A stretch of DNA of 64,000 nt from assembly GCF_022511585.1 (NCBI RefSeq), contig NZ_JAKWBN010000009.1, positions 30,666 through 94,665 of the forward strand, given 5' to 3'. Made by a program: the position numbers and the translations under genes. Under the pieces are notes generated by a model. That model worked only from the letters and a program-made list of their open reading frames with translations, did no database searches and was not told where the DNA came from. Below, piece by piece: positions 53,047 through 62,292 of the stretch (its first letter is position 1; each line of letters begins with the position of its first letter). Origin of the DNA: Shimazuella soli. Its GTDB lineage: Bacteria; Bacillota; Bacilli; Thermoactinomycetales; Thermoactinomycetaceae.

Positions 53047-53793
53047 ATGGTAAGAGCATGGATTCGGATTCTTATCTGTATGGGAATCGCTTTAATGTTA
53101 ATTGGTTTTGTAGTAACAAAGGAAATAACTTTATTGGTCGCTCCTAAAATGGTATGGTTTGTTGGCTTTAGTATTTTTGTTTTGATGGTTTTTAGTCTCG
53201 TGCAAATTTGGCAGCTGAAAGGAAAGGAATTACATCGATTAGGTTTTTCAAGCTACTTGTTGGTGTTGTTTCCGATCTTCTTGTTTCTCTTTGCTCCGCC
53301 AAAGGTATTAGATGCAAGTGTTGCTAATAAAAAAGGAGTGCATTACTCTAAGCCGAACTCTCAACAAGAAGCAGAAATAAGCCCTTCAGATGATCCATAT
53401 GCAGAAGAATTTGCTGCTTTGAAAAAACTAAATATAATAAAAATTACAGATAGTAATTACGGTGATGTGTTAGCTACGATCCAAATTCATCCAAAAGAAC
53501 TTTCTGGAAAACAAATTCAGGTCAAAGGCTTTGTATACAAGGATGATACTACAGGGAAAAACCAGTTTATTGCAGGAAGGTATTTAATTGTTTGTTGTGT
53601 GGCGGATGCAGAGGTAGCAGGATATCTCGTAAACTTAGAGCATCAGAAACCACTACCAGAGAATAAGTGGGTAGAGGTAACTGGAAAGTTGAAAACAACG
53701 GTAGGACAAGATGGAACTGTAGAACCGATCATATTCCAAAGTAAGATACAAATGATTACTGCTCCAAAAGATCCATATGTATATTTTAATTAG
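53047..53793 (+). CDS. YcgQ/TIGR03943-type permease partner
   Basis: A 248-residue protein with two N-terminal membrane helices and a third near 80-95 (LVLFPIFLFLFAPP), then an outside domain containing KQIQVKGFVYKDDTTG and IAGRYLIVCCVADAEVAGYL. This is the known partner of the DUF318 permease, and the two always travel together. The double Cys in IVCCVAD may bind metal. AGGAGGTG precedes ATG 53047. Confidence 0.8.
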   Translation: MVRAWIRILICMGIALMLIGFVVTKEITLLVAPKMVWFVGFSIFVLMVFSLVQIWQLKGKELHRLGFSSYLLVLFPIFLFLFAPPKVLDASVANKKGVHYSKPNSQQEAEISPSDDPYAEEFAALKKLNIIKITDSNYGDVLATIQIHPKELSGKQIQVKGFVYKDDTTGKNQFIAGRYLIVCCVADAEVAGYLVNLEHQKPLPENKWVEVTGKLKTTVGQDGTVEPIIFQSKIQMITAPKDPYVYFN

Positions 53794-55096
53794 GTGTCTT
53801 TGACCAATGGCTTTTGCTGACAAATACAGCAAATGTTAAGTGTGATGATCAAACTCTTGATTCATTTCATCATAGTTGGACTTCCCCTTGTGTTGACAAC
53901 AGCTTGTTTCTGACAACAAAAGAGGCATTTCTACTTCTTTTTCATTGTTTACTCACAATATTGGAACAGCAGTGGGAGTAACACTTTTGTAAAGATGGTC
54001 GTCGTGGAGTTGTATTCTACATTAATCGTAGGATTAAGTATTATCAGGTGATATGTAGGGATGATTACTATGAATTGGTTCCGTTTGAGGATGTGAAAAA
54101 AGCCGCTAATGGATAGGGAAATATTTTATTCTAAAGTCAAAGTTGGTTCCGCGTATTGATGGAGTTTCGGATGAACACTATACATTGGGATGGGATTCGT
54201 TTGGGAATGTGAGGTAAGAAGTGACGGTTTCAAATTACTTTATGGTTGGTTAGAGAATAAAGATGCTCTTGTACTGAAAGCTGATCGAAAAGAATGGTTG
54301 GTTGTTCTTCCTCTACAACTGGAAGATTTAGACTCCCGGCAGCGTAACATAATTTTGGATTATCAAATTATCATCAGCAATTTCCAAGTTAAACGCATCC
54401 ACTTGGAAATTCAAGCCGTTTATCCTTAATTGATAGCAATTGGGACCAATCATACATGGTCCCTCCTCTGAAAGATCTAAGATGTAAGAGAGATCAATCG
54501 TGTTGCCCGAATTGAGTGTGACGGTTCCAGAACCGGTTACTTGCATGGAGAATGGTACTTCTGGTATGAAAGGGTTGGGACATATCACGTGAAAAGTGGT
54601 CGCCTGAAACTAAAGCTATTGTCAGGAATACTGTTATCACTGAACGTGAAATGAATCAAGCTGTTCTATGGTGCACAATTGTTACAAATAAAACCGGAGA
54701 GTGTAATCAGTCCCGATGTTTCAACAGTGCCGTTCAATTCCATGGCAAGAGGGGACGAGATGGAAAGAATAAAAACGAAAAGAAGGAAGCCAAAACCTGA
54801 TTACCAGAAAATTTACTGAAAAAGTATCCACTCTACCAAGCTACCAACGAGCTAAGGCAGCTTAATCGAATTATTACATTGGAAATCCACCAAATAATTT
54901 ACTTGATTGCTGATAAATAAACCAAATAATATATGGATTAACTAGACGTACAGGTAGTTGGTTAATTTGTGTCTAAAATATGTCTAAACGTACAATTTTT
55001 TTCTTTGGGAACGGCGATCCCTAAAAAACAGTAACATTATACTTTTTTACTCCGTCTTAAATATGAAACACAATTTATGAAAAAGGAGATAAAAAA
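53794..55096. other. Decayed 1.3-kb region with broken reading frames
   Basis: No intact gene that I trust. Open stretches: plus strand 54190-54429 (GFVWECEVRSDGFKLLYGWL...), minus strand 54328-54588 (a beta-rich stretch VTGSGTVTLNSGNTIDLSYI), and plus strand 54570-54800 (KGWDISREKWSPETKAIVRN...). None has clear family identity. Near 54911-54945 sits a variant of a motif also found at 16888-16921. TGTGTCTAAAATATGTCTAA near 54971-54990 is a direct repeat of the type seen at phage integration sites. Confidence 0.4.
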
Positions 55097-56398
55097 GTGC
55101 ATCAATATCATTCAGAAAAAAAGGAAGTTGTGGTTGTTGGAGGTGGAATTGCTGGTTTAACAGTTGCTTCCTTACTCGGTAGAGAAGGTTACTCTGTTAC
55201 GGTTATAGAAAAAGGGAAAAAATTAGGAGGAAGAGCACAGACAAAGGAAAAAGGAGGCTTTTATTTCAATCAAGGGGCTCATTCATTTTACTTAAGTGGT
55301 CCTGGACCAGGTAAAGAGATTTTAGCTGAGTTAGATGTTGTGTATCATGGTAAATCTGTTAATCGAGAAAAGCAGGAACTCTATTTTACAAATCAATTTT
55401 CGTTTTTCCCCAATAATCTATCTAGATTACTTGAGATAAAAGGGTTAAGTTCTCAAGCACAACAAGAAATAGGTAATTTTTTAGGCAGCTTAGGGATGCT
55501 AGATGCAAAGCAATGGACAGGCATAAGTTTATCTGATTGGATGGAGAGTTCTGGTTATCATGAACAAACCAGACAGATTATTGAAGCAATTGTAAGACTC
55601 GGCACCTACTCGACTGCTGTAGAGCGAATCGATACAGGATTTGTAATGAAACTTATGAATACTTTAATAGATGTTTGGTATTTGGATGGTGGATGGCAAA
55701 CACTAATTGATGGTTTGGAAAAAGCAGCAAGAAAAGTTCATGTCAAAATGATGAACGGTATGAAAGTCACATCCATCCAAAAAACATCATCCGGATATGA
55801 CATTTACCTTGCTGACAGACAAGCGATTCATGCTGAATATGTTGTCTTAACTACAGATCCAATTACCTCTTCCAAATTGATAGATAGTGAGGGAAAATAT
55901 CTACAACAACTTGCAGATCAGGTAGAACCTATTTATGTTGCATGTTTAGATGTAGCCCTTCATAAATTGCCAGATTCAACAAGAGAATTTGTGTTAGGTG
56001 TAGAATCTCCACTCTATTATTCTGTACATTCAAGTGCTGCTAAGTTAGCACCTGAGAATGGTGAATTGATTCATTTGATGAAGTATTTACTTCCCGAAAA
56101 GGTTAACAAGCCACAAGAAATTCGTCAAGAATTAGAAGCGTTTTTTACCTTGATTCAGCCAGGATGGCAGGAAGAATTGGTATCGACCCAATATTTACCA
56201 CAGATGCCTGTTGCATACGATTTAATATCAGCCAATCGTGGCGGTCTCTCAGGTCGACCTAGTGTGAAAGTTGAAGGACTACCCAATCTATTTATTGCAG
56301 GTGACTGGGTAGGGGATGAAGGGCAATTAGCACAAGCAAGTTTTGCAAGCGCTCGTCAGGTAGTACGAGCAATTGTTTCAAATGATCAATCGTTTTAG
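55097..56398 (+). CDS. FAD-dependent oxidoreductase, phytoene-desaturase/PPO-like
   Basis: A 433-residue flavoprotein of the amine-oxidase/phytoene desaturase fold. The dinucleotide loop is VVVVGGGIAGLTVASLLGRE (residues 11-30) and continues with IEKGKKLGGRAQT. The C-terminal FAD motif is LFIAGDWVGDEGQLAQASFA. It probably oxidises a hydrophobic substrate. GTG start with AAAAGGAG eight bases ahead. Its end overlaps by 21 bases the convergent sigma factor. ECF41 sigma factors are usually next to oxidoreductases, so this enzyme is probably its regulated partner. Confidence 0.85.
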   Translation: MHQYHSEKKEVVVVGGGIAGLTVASLLGREGYSVTVIEKGKKLGGRAQTKEKGGFYFNQGAHSFYLSGPGPGKEILAELDVVYHGKSVNREKQELYFTNQFSFFPNNLSRLLEIKGLSSQAQQEIGNFLGSLGMLDAKQWTGISLSDWMESSGYHEQTRQIIEAIVRLGTYSTAVERIDTGFVMKLMNTLIDVWYLDGGWQTLIDGLEKAARKVHVKMMNGMKVTSIQKTSSGYDIYLADRQAIHAEYVVLTTDPITSSKLIDSEGKYLQQLADQVEPIYVACLDVALHKLPDSTREFVLGVESPLYYSVHSSAAKLAPENGELIHLMKYLLPEKVNKPQEIRQELEAFFTLIQPGWQEELVSTQYLPQMPVAYDLISANRGGLSGRPSVKVEGLPNLFIAGDWVGDEGQLAQASFASARQVVRAIVSNDQSF

Positions 56399-57253
56399 TT
56401 TGTCTGGGTTAATCAACACAAATATATCTGAAATCTTATCTTGATTCATTTGGAAAGCAACTATACCAAAGATTTGCTGCTTACGATAAAAGAAAGTACC
56501 TAGTTGATCGTTTACTACACCTAATTGATAGGAAAGATCACTAGGGAAATTCGGGAGTAGATTGGAAAAAACATCGATGATTTGTGATAAACCAAAGATC
56601 GGTGTTAAGACAACACTATTTTCTGTTTTGCCGCCACTGTCAATATATAGATTCGCATCTTGCAGAATAATTTGTTTGAGTCGATTCCACTCACCGTTTG
56701 TCAAAGCGTTTGAAAACTCATTCACTGTAGTACGAATATGTTGTGGATTTGTTACTAAAGTACCTTTACTATCATGTAACTTTTTCTTTGAACGATGGTA
56801 AATCAAACGGCAATGATTTGCACTTCGGTCTAAGATATTTCCAATTTCATCATAAGAATACTGAAATAGGGTTCGTAATAAAAAAACAGCTCGTTCCGCT
56901 GTAGTCAATTTTTGCAAGAGAAACAGATATGCAAAAGAAACACTCTCTTTTTGGAGGTAGTGTTCTTCTGGGAGTTCATTCAAATCTATATCATGTATGA
57001 TGGGTTCTGGTAACCAAGGACCCACATACTCTTCTCTTTGCTTATATCCTTTTCGCAATAAATCAATACATCGGTTGCTTACCATCTTGCAAAGATATGA
57101 TTTTACATTATGGATGTTTTGATGAGATGTTTTATTGTATTGGATAAAAACTTCTTGAATCACATCTTCAGCGTCAACCATACTTCCTAGCATACGGTAA
57201 GCAAGGGATATAAGTATGGATTTGTATGTATGATAAACTTGTTCTATGTTCAT
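56378..57253 (-). CDS. ECF41-type sigma factor with SnoaL-like C-terminus (SigJ-like)
   Basis: A 291-residue sigma factor. Region 2 has LAYRMLGSMVDAEDVIQEVF and region 4 has LTTAERAVFLLRTLFQYSYD. The link between them contains GPWLPEP, the hallmark of ECF41, and the C-terminal SnoaL-like domain keeps a DSGGK motif (DGGGK in the family). That domain regulates the sigma without an anti-sigma. ATG 57253 has GTGAG nine bases ahead; an ATG at 57274 has none. It is convergent with the FAD oxidoreductase. Confidence 0.87.
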   Translation of the reverse strand: MNIEQVYHTYKSILISLAYRMLGSMVDAEDVIQEVFIQYNKTSHQNIHNVKSYLCKMVSNRCIDLLRKGYKQREEYVGPWLPEPIIHDIDLNELPEEHYLQKESVSFAYLFLLQKLTTAERAVFLLRTLFQYSYDEIGNILDRSANHCRLIYHRSKKKLHDSKGTLVTNPQHIRTTVNEFSNALTNGEWNRLKQIILQDANLYIDSGGKTENSVVLTPIFGLSQIIDVFSNLLPNFPSDLSYQLGVVNDQLGTFFYRKQQIFGIVAFQMNQDKISDIFVLINPDKLKRLII

Positions 57254-57455
57254 TTGTAATATACTCACTTTCATGATAGTCGATGATTAAAATAAGGATT
57301 ATAATGATCAGATTGTGAAAAATGATTAAAGGTACCATTGATTGATCATAGGCTGAGTCTGATGAGAAAGCAATATCACATGCGATCAATTACTTGAGTA
57401 GTGATGCCTTACAATGCATCACCAAAATTCAAGTCATGTTGATAATAGCTTAACG

Positions 57456-57622
57456 TTTTAATTTTATAGAGCCTGTTGCATTATTCAACGCAGAAGCGCA
57501 GATGTGAATGGGTGGAGCGTCCTTTGTGTTTTTCAACAACAGACGCGGAAAACACACACATCAAGCGACTTTATTCAGAGTTCAAAATTGATTTATGCAA
57601 CAACCTCTTTATAGAATTAATC
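57456..57622. mobile_element. MITE-like element or IS end pair
   Basis: The left end (GAGCCTGTTGCATTATTCAA, from about 57469) and the reverse complement of the right end (GAGGTTGTTGCATAAATCAA) are imperfect inverted repeats of about 30 bp including the outer TTAATTnTATA. The interior is about 100 bp and has no transposase. The ends resemble IS5-like elements. No target duplication could be fixed. Confidence 0.5.
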
Positions 57623-57715
57623 CGTATCAAAAGACCTGTAAATAACCTTCTATTTATTATAGATTATTTTGAGAATCATCATCCTTCGAAATAAATAATC
57701 AAGATCTACTAATTA

Positions 57716-57748
57716 GCAAAAAACCGTCTCTTTATACAAGGGACGGTT
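57716..57748 (-). terminator. Terminator of the minus-strand oxidoreductase gene
   Basis: AACCGTCTCT (57722-57731) pairs with AGGGACGGTT (57739-57748) with one wobble. On the minus strand it is followed by six T residues. Confidence 0.75.
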
Positions 57749-57868
57749 CATATATCACATTTACGAGAGGTGCTCGTTGTTTTTCTTTTTTAACACCTGA
57801 AAGAAGCCATGTTTTTCATTTATTGGTCTCAAATTGCACTTTGTCGATCAGTTGCTGTTCTGCTCCAT

Positions 57869-58925
57869 TTAGAAATTTTCCAATACAATTTTCCCTATTG
57901 TTTTTCCTGTTTCCATTTTTTTATGTACGAAACGTAAATTAGCTGCATTAATTGGTTTTAAGCGTTCCGCTAATGTGGTTTTTACTTTTCCACTATCAAT
58001 TAAGTTAGCTAAGTTTATTCAATAGATGATGCTGTTGGATCATATCTTTCGTTTGGAACATTGATCGGGTAAACATGAGCTCCCACACAAATGTGACACT
58101 CTTCGAGAAGAGTAGATCCATTTCTAGGCTTCCTGTCCATGTTTTATTGGCCGGAACGATGGAACAAATCTTACCTCGTGGAATAATAACTTCTGACATA
58201 TTTTTTAAATGTTGTACCGTATCGTTTAAGCAGAATATATAGTCTACCGTTTCAAATCCAATGTTTTTAAGTTGTGGCACAAAGGATTTGTTGTGGTTGA
58301 TTGTAAAATCTGCACCATGATCTTTGGTCCACTGGATCGACTCAGGACGAGAAGCAGTGCCGATTACAGTAAGGCCAGATAATTTGGCAAGTTGAGTAGT
58401 AATGGAACCAACCCCTCCTGCCGCACCGATAATAAGAATACTTTTATCACTGTTTTTCTCTTGGTTATGACTAATTTCTAGACAGTCAAATAAGCCTTCC
58501 CATGCGGTAATAGAGGTTAGTGGTAAAGCAGCTGCTTGTGCGAAATCCAAACTCTTTGGTTTGTTTCCTACAATTCGTTCATCCACCAAGTGAAATTCAC
58601 TATTAGCCCCTGGACGAACGGCGCTACCTGCATAAAATACCTCATCCCCAGGTTTAAACAATTCACATTCAGGACCAACTTGTTCTACGATTCCAGCTGC
58701 ATCCCAACCAAGTATTTTAGGTGATTCTTCTTCATAGTTGTGTTTTTCCCGAACACCTAAATCAGCAGGATTAACAGAGATAGCTTTTATCATTACCAGA
58801 ATGTCATGACCTGTAGGAACTGGTTTTTCTATCTCAAGATCAAGTAAACTCTCTGGATGGGTGATGGGAAGATAACGAGTAGATCCTACTGCTTTCATGA
58901 ATTGTTTAGAATTCATGGTATTCAT
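57869..58925 (-). pseudogene. MDR-type alcohol dehydrogenase/quinone oxidoreductase, one frameshift
   Basis: Residues 1-306 form a zinc-independent MDR enzyme (ILGWDAAGIVEQVG, IIGAAGGVGSITTQLAKLSG). The frame ends at 58005 with HHLLNKLS. The expected C-terminus continues in the next frame: NLIDSGKVKTTLAERLKPIN, then NAANLRFVHKKMETGKTIGK and IVLENF with a stop at 57869-57871. Removing one A in the AATAAAC run near 58015 restores it. Whether this is an assembly error or a real lesion is open. It would reduce quinones or enones with NADPH. Confidence 0.8.
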
Positions 58926-59079
58926 CCCTCTCTAGTTAGTATCTTTTCTCGTCCTCGTTGTTCCATTCCTTCAGAGTGCCAACATAAACATGCAGATACA
59001 CTGCAACGAAAACATATTCAGACATCGATCAGTTCAATCTAAACTTATATTCTAAACATTTGTTTTCAGTAGAATAAGC

Positions 59080-59117
59080 AACCAACACCAACTGTTTTTG
59101 TATTGGTGTTGGTTTGT
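59080..59117. terminator. Bidirectional terminator
   Basis: AACCAACACCAA (59080-59091) pairs perfectly with TTGGTGTTGGTT (59103-59114). It follows the minus-strand SRPBCC gene that ends at 59123. Confidence 0.8.
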
Positions 59118-59122
59118 TTAAT

Positions 59123-59629
59123 TTAAAACGAAACCACACTTGCTAAGTAATCTTCAAGCTGGTCAAAGAGTACAGCAAATGCTTGTTGAGCCGTCTCCAT
59201 TCCACCTTCAAAGGTTTTGAGCTCCTCCTCTGTAGCTGAGGACCAAGGACCTACACGCATGGTGATGGTTGTCTTATCATCCTGTTCCGTAAACGACAAG
59301 GTGTTGAGGATTTCTAATGGATAGTTGGGAAATGGCGCACGGATCGTATTACCCTCTTCATCGGAAAAAGAGTTGATGAACACGAGCTTTTCTGGCTCGT
59401 CCACCTCACGATACACAAACTTACCCCATATTTCTTTGCCATCAGGAGATTTCTGGCTGAAGTGAAAACGGCCTCCAGGACGAAGATGATCTAGCTTAGC
59501 AACATTCATCTCAAAGCCTTTATTTCCCCACCAATTTTTCAAGTGCTCTGATTTCGTGAAAACTTGAAATACAAGCTCACTAGGTGCATTTACGGTACGC
59601 GTAATAACGAATTCTACTTTGTTGGACAT
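59123..59629 (-). CDS. SRPBCC/AHSA1-type protein
   Basis: A 168-residue START-like hydrophobic-pocket protein. Typical features are VEFVITRTVNAPSELVFQVF, EHLKNWWGNKGFE, GGRFHFSQKSPDGKEIWGKF, and the end FEGGMETAQQAFAVLFDQLE. Family members are Aha1-like or stress proteins of unknown ligand. ATG 59629 sits behind AGGAGG; an upstream ATG adds 20 unrelated residues. Confidence 0.87.
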   Translation of the reverse strand: MSNKVEFVITRTVNAPSELVFQVFTKSEHLKNWWGNKGFEMNVAKLDHLRPGGRFHFSQKSPDGKEIWGKFVYREVDEPEKLVFINSFSDEEGNTIRAPFPNYPLEILNTLSFTEQDDKTTITMRVGPWSSATEEELKTFEGGMETAQQAFAVLFDQLEDYLASVVSF

Positions 59630-60548
59630 GATGGTTCCTCCTAAACATTCATCTAGATATTTTTTTAAAAAGCGTTTCTGGACGATCAAGTGTTCTTTTT
59701 ATCATCCTGACCTTCCTTCGCTGTTTTGTCTTTCATAAACTAAGATGGGGAAGGGTGTAGTTTTGTGACATTTTTTAATAACTTTTTTGTTAAAAAGCGA
59801 TAGGCATCTAGAAGGAGTAGAACCAGCACCAGTGACTGAATCAACAGGACCATATAATGGTATCTGTAAATCCCGCATTTTTGCACATCGAAAAGGTGTA
59901 TTAAGAGCAAAACCAGCAAATGTGCAGCGAAACCAATAAATTTTTGATTTATCATGAAATTAAGCGAGAACTCTCTTGTTGATGAACCAGACGCCAAGAG
60001 CAGGGGATCGACGTCACCGATTGAGACTTCCTGCTCAGGATGCGTCCGTCTTGATGTAAGCGACCTGGATGGGTGTCTTGAGTTTTGTGGTTTGTATAGG
60101 GCAATTATGCCTTCTTACCAAGATAGACAAGCATTATGAATTGGGTGTTGTTGAGATGCTGTTCGAGGTGAAATGGAGAGGTAGGGAACTAAGAATTGCT
60201 AAAAATACAGATAGTTTGTTATCGAAATAATAATCATTGGGAGTAAAAAGCAATATAAATAAATCTTTACTCTGTGCAATATTTAATATACCAATAAACT
60301 GGTTGATCAAACTGGATTAGTTATGGAAGTATAATCGACACTCACTATACGAGAGCTAATTATTTCCAAGTTCTTAAAACTGAGGGGTCTTATTTGATTA
60401 TGGAAGAGTTGTTGAACTTACTTTACAAGAAAAGAATGAACCAAACACTGTTAGTAATTTAGTTTTCTATGTGATCTCTTGATCATTGGTCTTTTAAAAA
60501 GAGATTAGAGTAACTCCGATTGTTATGGAATTATAGTTCAGATTCCAA
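59630..60548. other. Gap with a possible small membrane ORF and repeat copy C
   Basis: A minus-strand frame at 59740-59955 encodes about 71 residues with two hydrophobic helices (FIGFAAHLLVLLLIHLF, VLLIQSLVLVLLLLDAY) and a basic tail. It has no clear RBS and may be the end of a lost gene. The plus-strand stretch near 60030-60210 is open in places but unrecognised. Copy C is listed separately. Confidence 0.4.
60322..60360. repeat. Partial third copy of the 107-bp repeat
   Basis: TATGGAAGTATAATCGACAC and the next 19 bases match the first 39 bases of copies A and B with about two changes. After that the sequence diverges and the hairpin is lost. Confidence 0.75.
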
Positions 60549-60871
60549 CTAATTAAAGAATTGTAACAGTGAAATTACAGTACCACAAATTGAAGCGACA
60601 TAACTTGATTCTTCAAGTATTTTGCCCGATTGTTTGATTTTTTCAGGATCTATTTGAGGTTGGCTAATATGTTCCTTGATTTCCTGTAAAGCTTTGATAA
60701 TTTCATTTTTTCTGTTTGAGGCATTTCTGTAGTAGCGATTTTTATTAGATACTGCTCGAAATTTGTTTTTATTTCTTCAATATATTGAGTTATCTTTTGA
60801 TTCACTTTTGTTGATTCGTTATTCGTAATCTGTATATTTTGAGCAGTATTAGCAACTATACGACCGTGCAT
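60549..60871 (-). pseudogene. Frameshifted small gene of unknown function
   Basis: The first frame gives IVANTAQNIQITNNESTKVN followed by QKITQYIEEIKTNFEQYLIK. After a shift near 60710 it continues as NEIIKALQEIKEHISQPQID and ends SICGTVISLLQFFN at 60549. The joined product would be about 105 residues, helical, with a hydrophobic tail. No family recognised. It borders the duplicated methyltransferase fragment. Confidence 0.55.
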
Positions 60872-61022
60872 CAGGATATGATGAACATGTGCATGGATTG
60901 TTTGACATTCTTTGTTCCTTGCAAACTCAGATTAATTTACTTCAAGATGCTGGATCTTCAAAAGTGGATGTAATTTATCATGACGAAGACGAAGAAGCAG
61001 CTATAATTGTTGCACAAGTATA
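60868..61022 (+). pseudogene. Methyltransferase fragment duplicated from 28.9-29.6 kb
   Basis: Starts like GYDEHMHGMF of the gene at 28949, then jumps to its last 40 codons (DIPCSLQTQINLLQDAG... to QV and stop). About 480 internal bases are missing. The intergenic sequence after the stop matches that after 29620 almost base for base, so the duplication covered both genes. Confidence 0.88.
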
Positions 61023-61066
61023 AATAAAGATAGGCTTACAATAAAAATAGGAAGGGTTGCTTGATC

Positions 61067-62086
61067 ATGTTAATCCCTAAAAAAATCCAAGCAGGAGATC
61101 ATATTCGAGTTGTTTCCCCGTCCAAAAGCTTATCCATTTTATCGAAAGAAACGGTAGATATCGCTCTTCAAAGATTAGGTGAACTAGGATTTACCGTCTC
61201 CATATCACAACATGCTTCAGTTATGGATGATTTTGGTTCCTCTTCTATAGAGGAGAGGATCGAGGATCTTCATGATGCCTTTGCTGATAAGAATGTGGAT
61301 ATCATACTTACTACAATCGGCGGACATAACTGCAATCAATTATTACAATATCTGGATTATCAACTTATTAAGCAAAATCCAAAGGTGCTTGTGGGATACT
61401 CGGATATCACCGCTCTCGCCAATGCGATTTATGCCAAAACAGGACTTGTTACGTATTCTGGTCCACATTTTTCTACGTTTGGAATGAAGAAAGGGATGGA
61501 TTATACCATCGATTATTTTCAAAAGTGTCTCATGATGAGAGATCCATTTACCGTGAATCCATCTACCCATTGGAGTGATGATGCATGGTATTTGGATCAA
61601 GAAAATAGAAACTTTCATGTGAATAGAGGTTGGACAGTTATGCAAGAAGGAGAAGCAGAGGGGATCAGTATAGGAGGAAATCTATGTACCTTAAACCTAC
61701 TTCAAGGAACGGAGTACATGCCATCTCTGGAAGAAAGCATTCTATTCTTAGAAGATGACTATCTAACCTTTCCGGAAAATTTTGATCGAGATTTGCAAAC
61801 TCTTATCCATCAACCTAGTTTCAAAGGTGTAAGAGGTATTCTAATTGGTAGATTTCAACGAAAAAGCGGAGTAACGGATGATCTTTTGCAAAAGATAATA
61901 GCTTCTAAGAAGGAATTGAGAGGTTTACCCATACTTACAAATGTGGACTTTGGCCATACCAGCCCAATGTTTACCTTTCCTATTGGTGGGAGAGTGAAAA
62001 TGAGGGCAATGAAAAATGGATCGAACCTTGTCATTCAGGAACTGAACAAAATGGAGTACAGCAGGAATAACAACAATGACACATAA
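61067..62086 (+). CDS. S66-family LD-carboxypeptidase/MccF-like peptidase, copy 2
   Basis: A 339-residue S66 peptidase, nearly the same as the protein at 29664 (LVGYSDITALANAI nucleophile region, LFLEDDYLTFPENFD, VDFGHTSPMFTFPIG). It has a longer C-terminus ending NNNNDT. Differences are scattered and conservative, so both copies are probably active. The same RBS AGGAAGGG precedes it. The role is wall peptide trimming or MccF-like immunity. Confidence 0.85.
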   Translation: MLIPKKIQAGDHIRVVSPSKSLSILSKETVDIALQRLGELGFTVSISQHASVMDDFGSSSIEERIEDLHDAFADKNVDIILTTIGGHNCNQLLQYLDYQLIKQNPKVLVGYSDITALANAIYAKTGLVTYSGPHFSTFGMKKGMDYTIDYFQKCLMMRDPFTVNPSTHWSDDAWYLDQENRNFHVNRGWTVMQEGEAEGISIGGNLCTLNLLQGTEYMPSLEESILFLEDDYLTFPENFDRDLQTLIHQPSFKGVRGILIGRFQRKSGVTDDLLQKIIASKKELRGLPILTNVDFGHTSPMFTFPIGGRVKMRAMKNGSNLVIQELNKMEYSRNNNNDT

Positions 62087-62143
62087 CATCCGGATGAGTT
62101 GGATGATACTTACAATTTAATAAAGTAACAAATAAACTATTTA

Positions 62144-62172
62144 GAAACTCATCCTAATTAAGGATGAGTTTC
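62144..62172. terminator. Hairpin terminator between convergent genes
   Basis: GAAACTCATCCT (62144-62155) pairs perfectly with AGGATGAGTTTC (62161-62172) around AATTA. The T-run is weak. Confidence 0.75.
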
Positions 62173-62292
62173 CGTTAAAATGTTCCTATTTAGGCTAAGG
62201 AATATGGCGCTGGTAACTACTGTTTCGAGCCCTAGTCCTCCATCATTTTGTGGTTGTAACAAGAAATCACTAAGGGAAGCATTCAAAGTTCC

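Larger units (their letters stand above)
57254..57868. other. Gap with MITE-like element and a minus-strand terminator
   Basis: It holds the sigma-factor upstream region, an element with inverted ends at about 57456-57622, and a hairpin at 57716-57748 for the minus-strand gene. No supported gene. Confidence 0.5.

Noticed and set aside
54328..54588. Minus-strand beta-rich 86-residue frame as a spore-coat gene
   Set aside because: No RBS, no recognised family and overlap with another open frame. Kept only as part of the decayed region.
54810..54860. tRNA-like sequence on the minus strand (TTAGCTCGTTGGTAGCTTGG)
   Set aside because: It resembles a D-arm, but no acceptor stem, anticodon loop or T-arm can be folded. 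At best it is a tRNA scrap.
57476..57694. 72-codon plus-strand frame
   Set aside because: It covers most of the MITE-like element and has no RBS or protein-like pattern.
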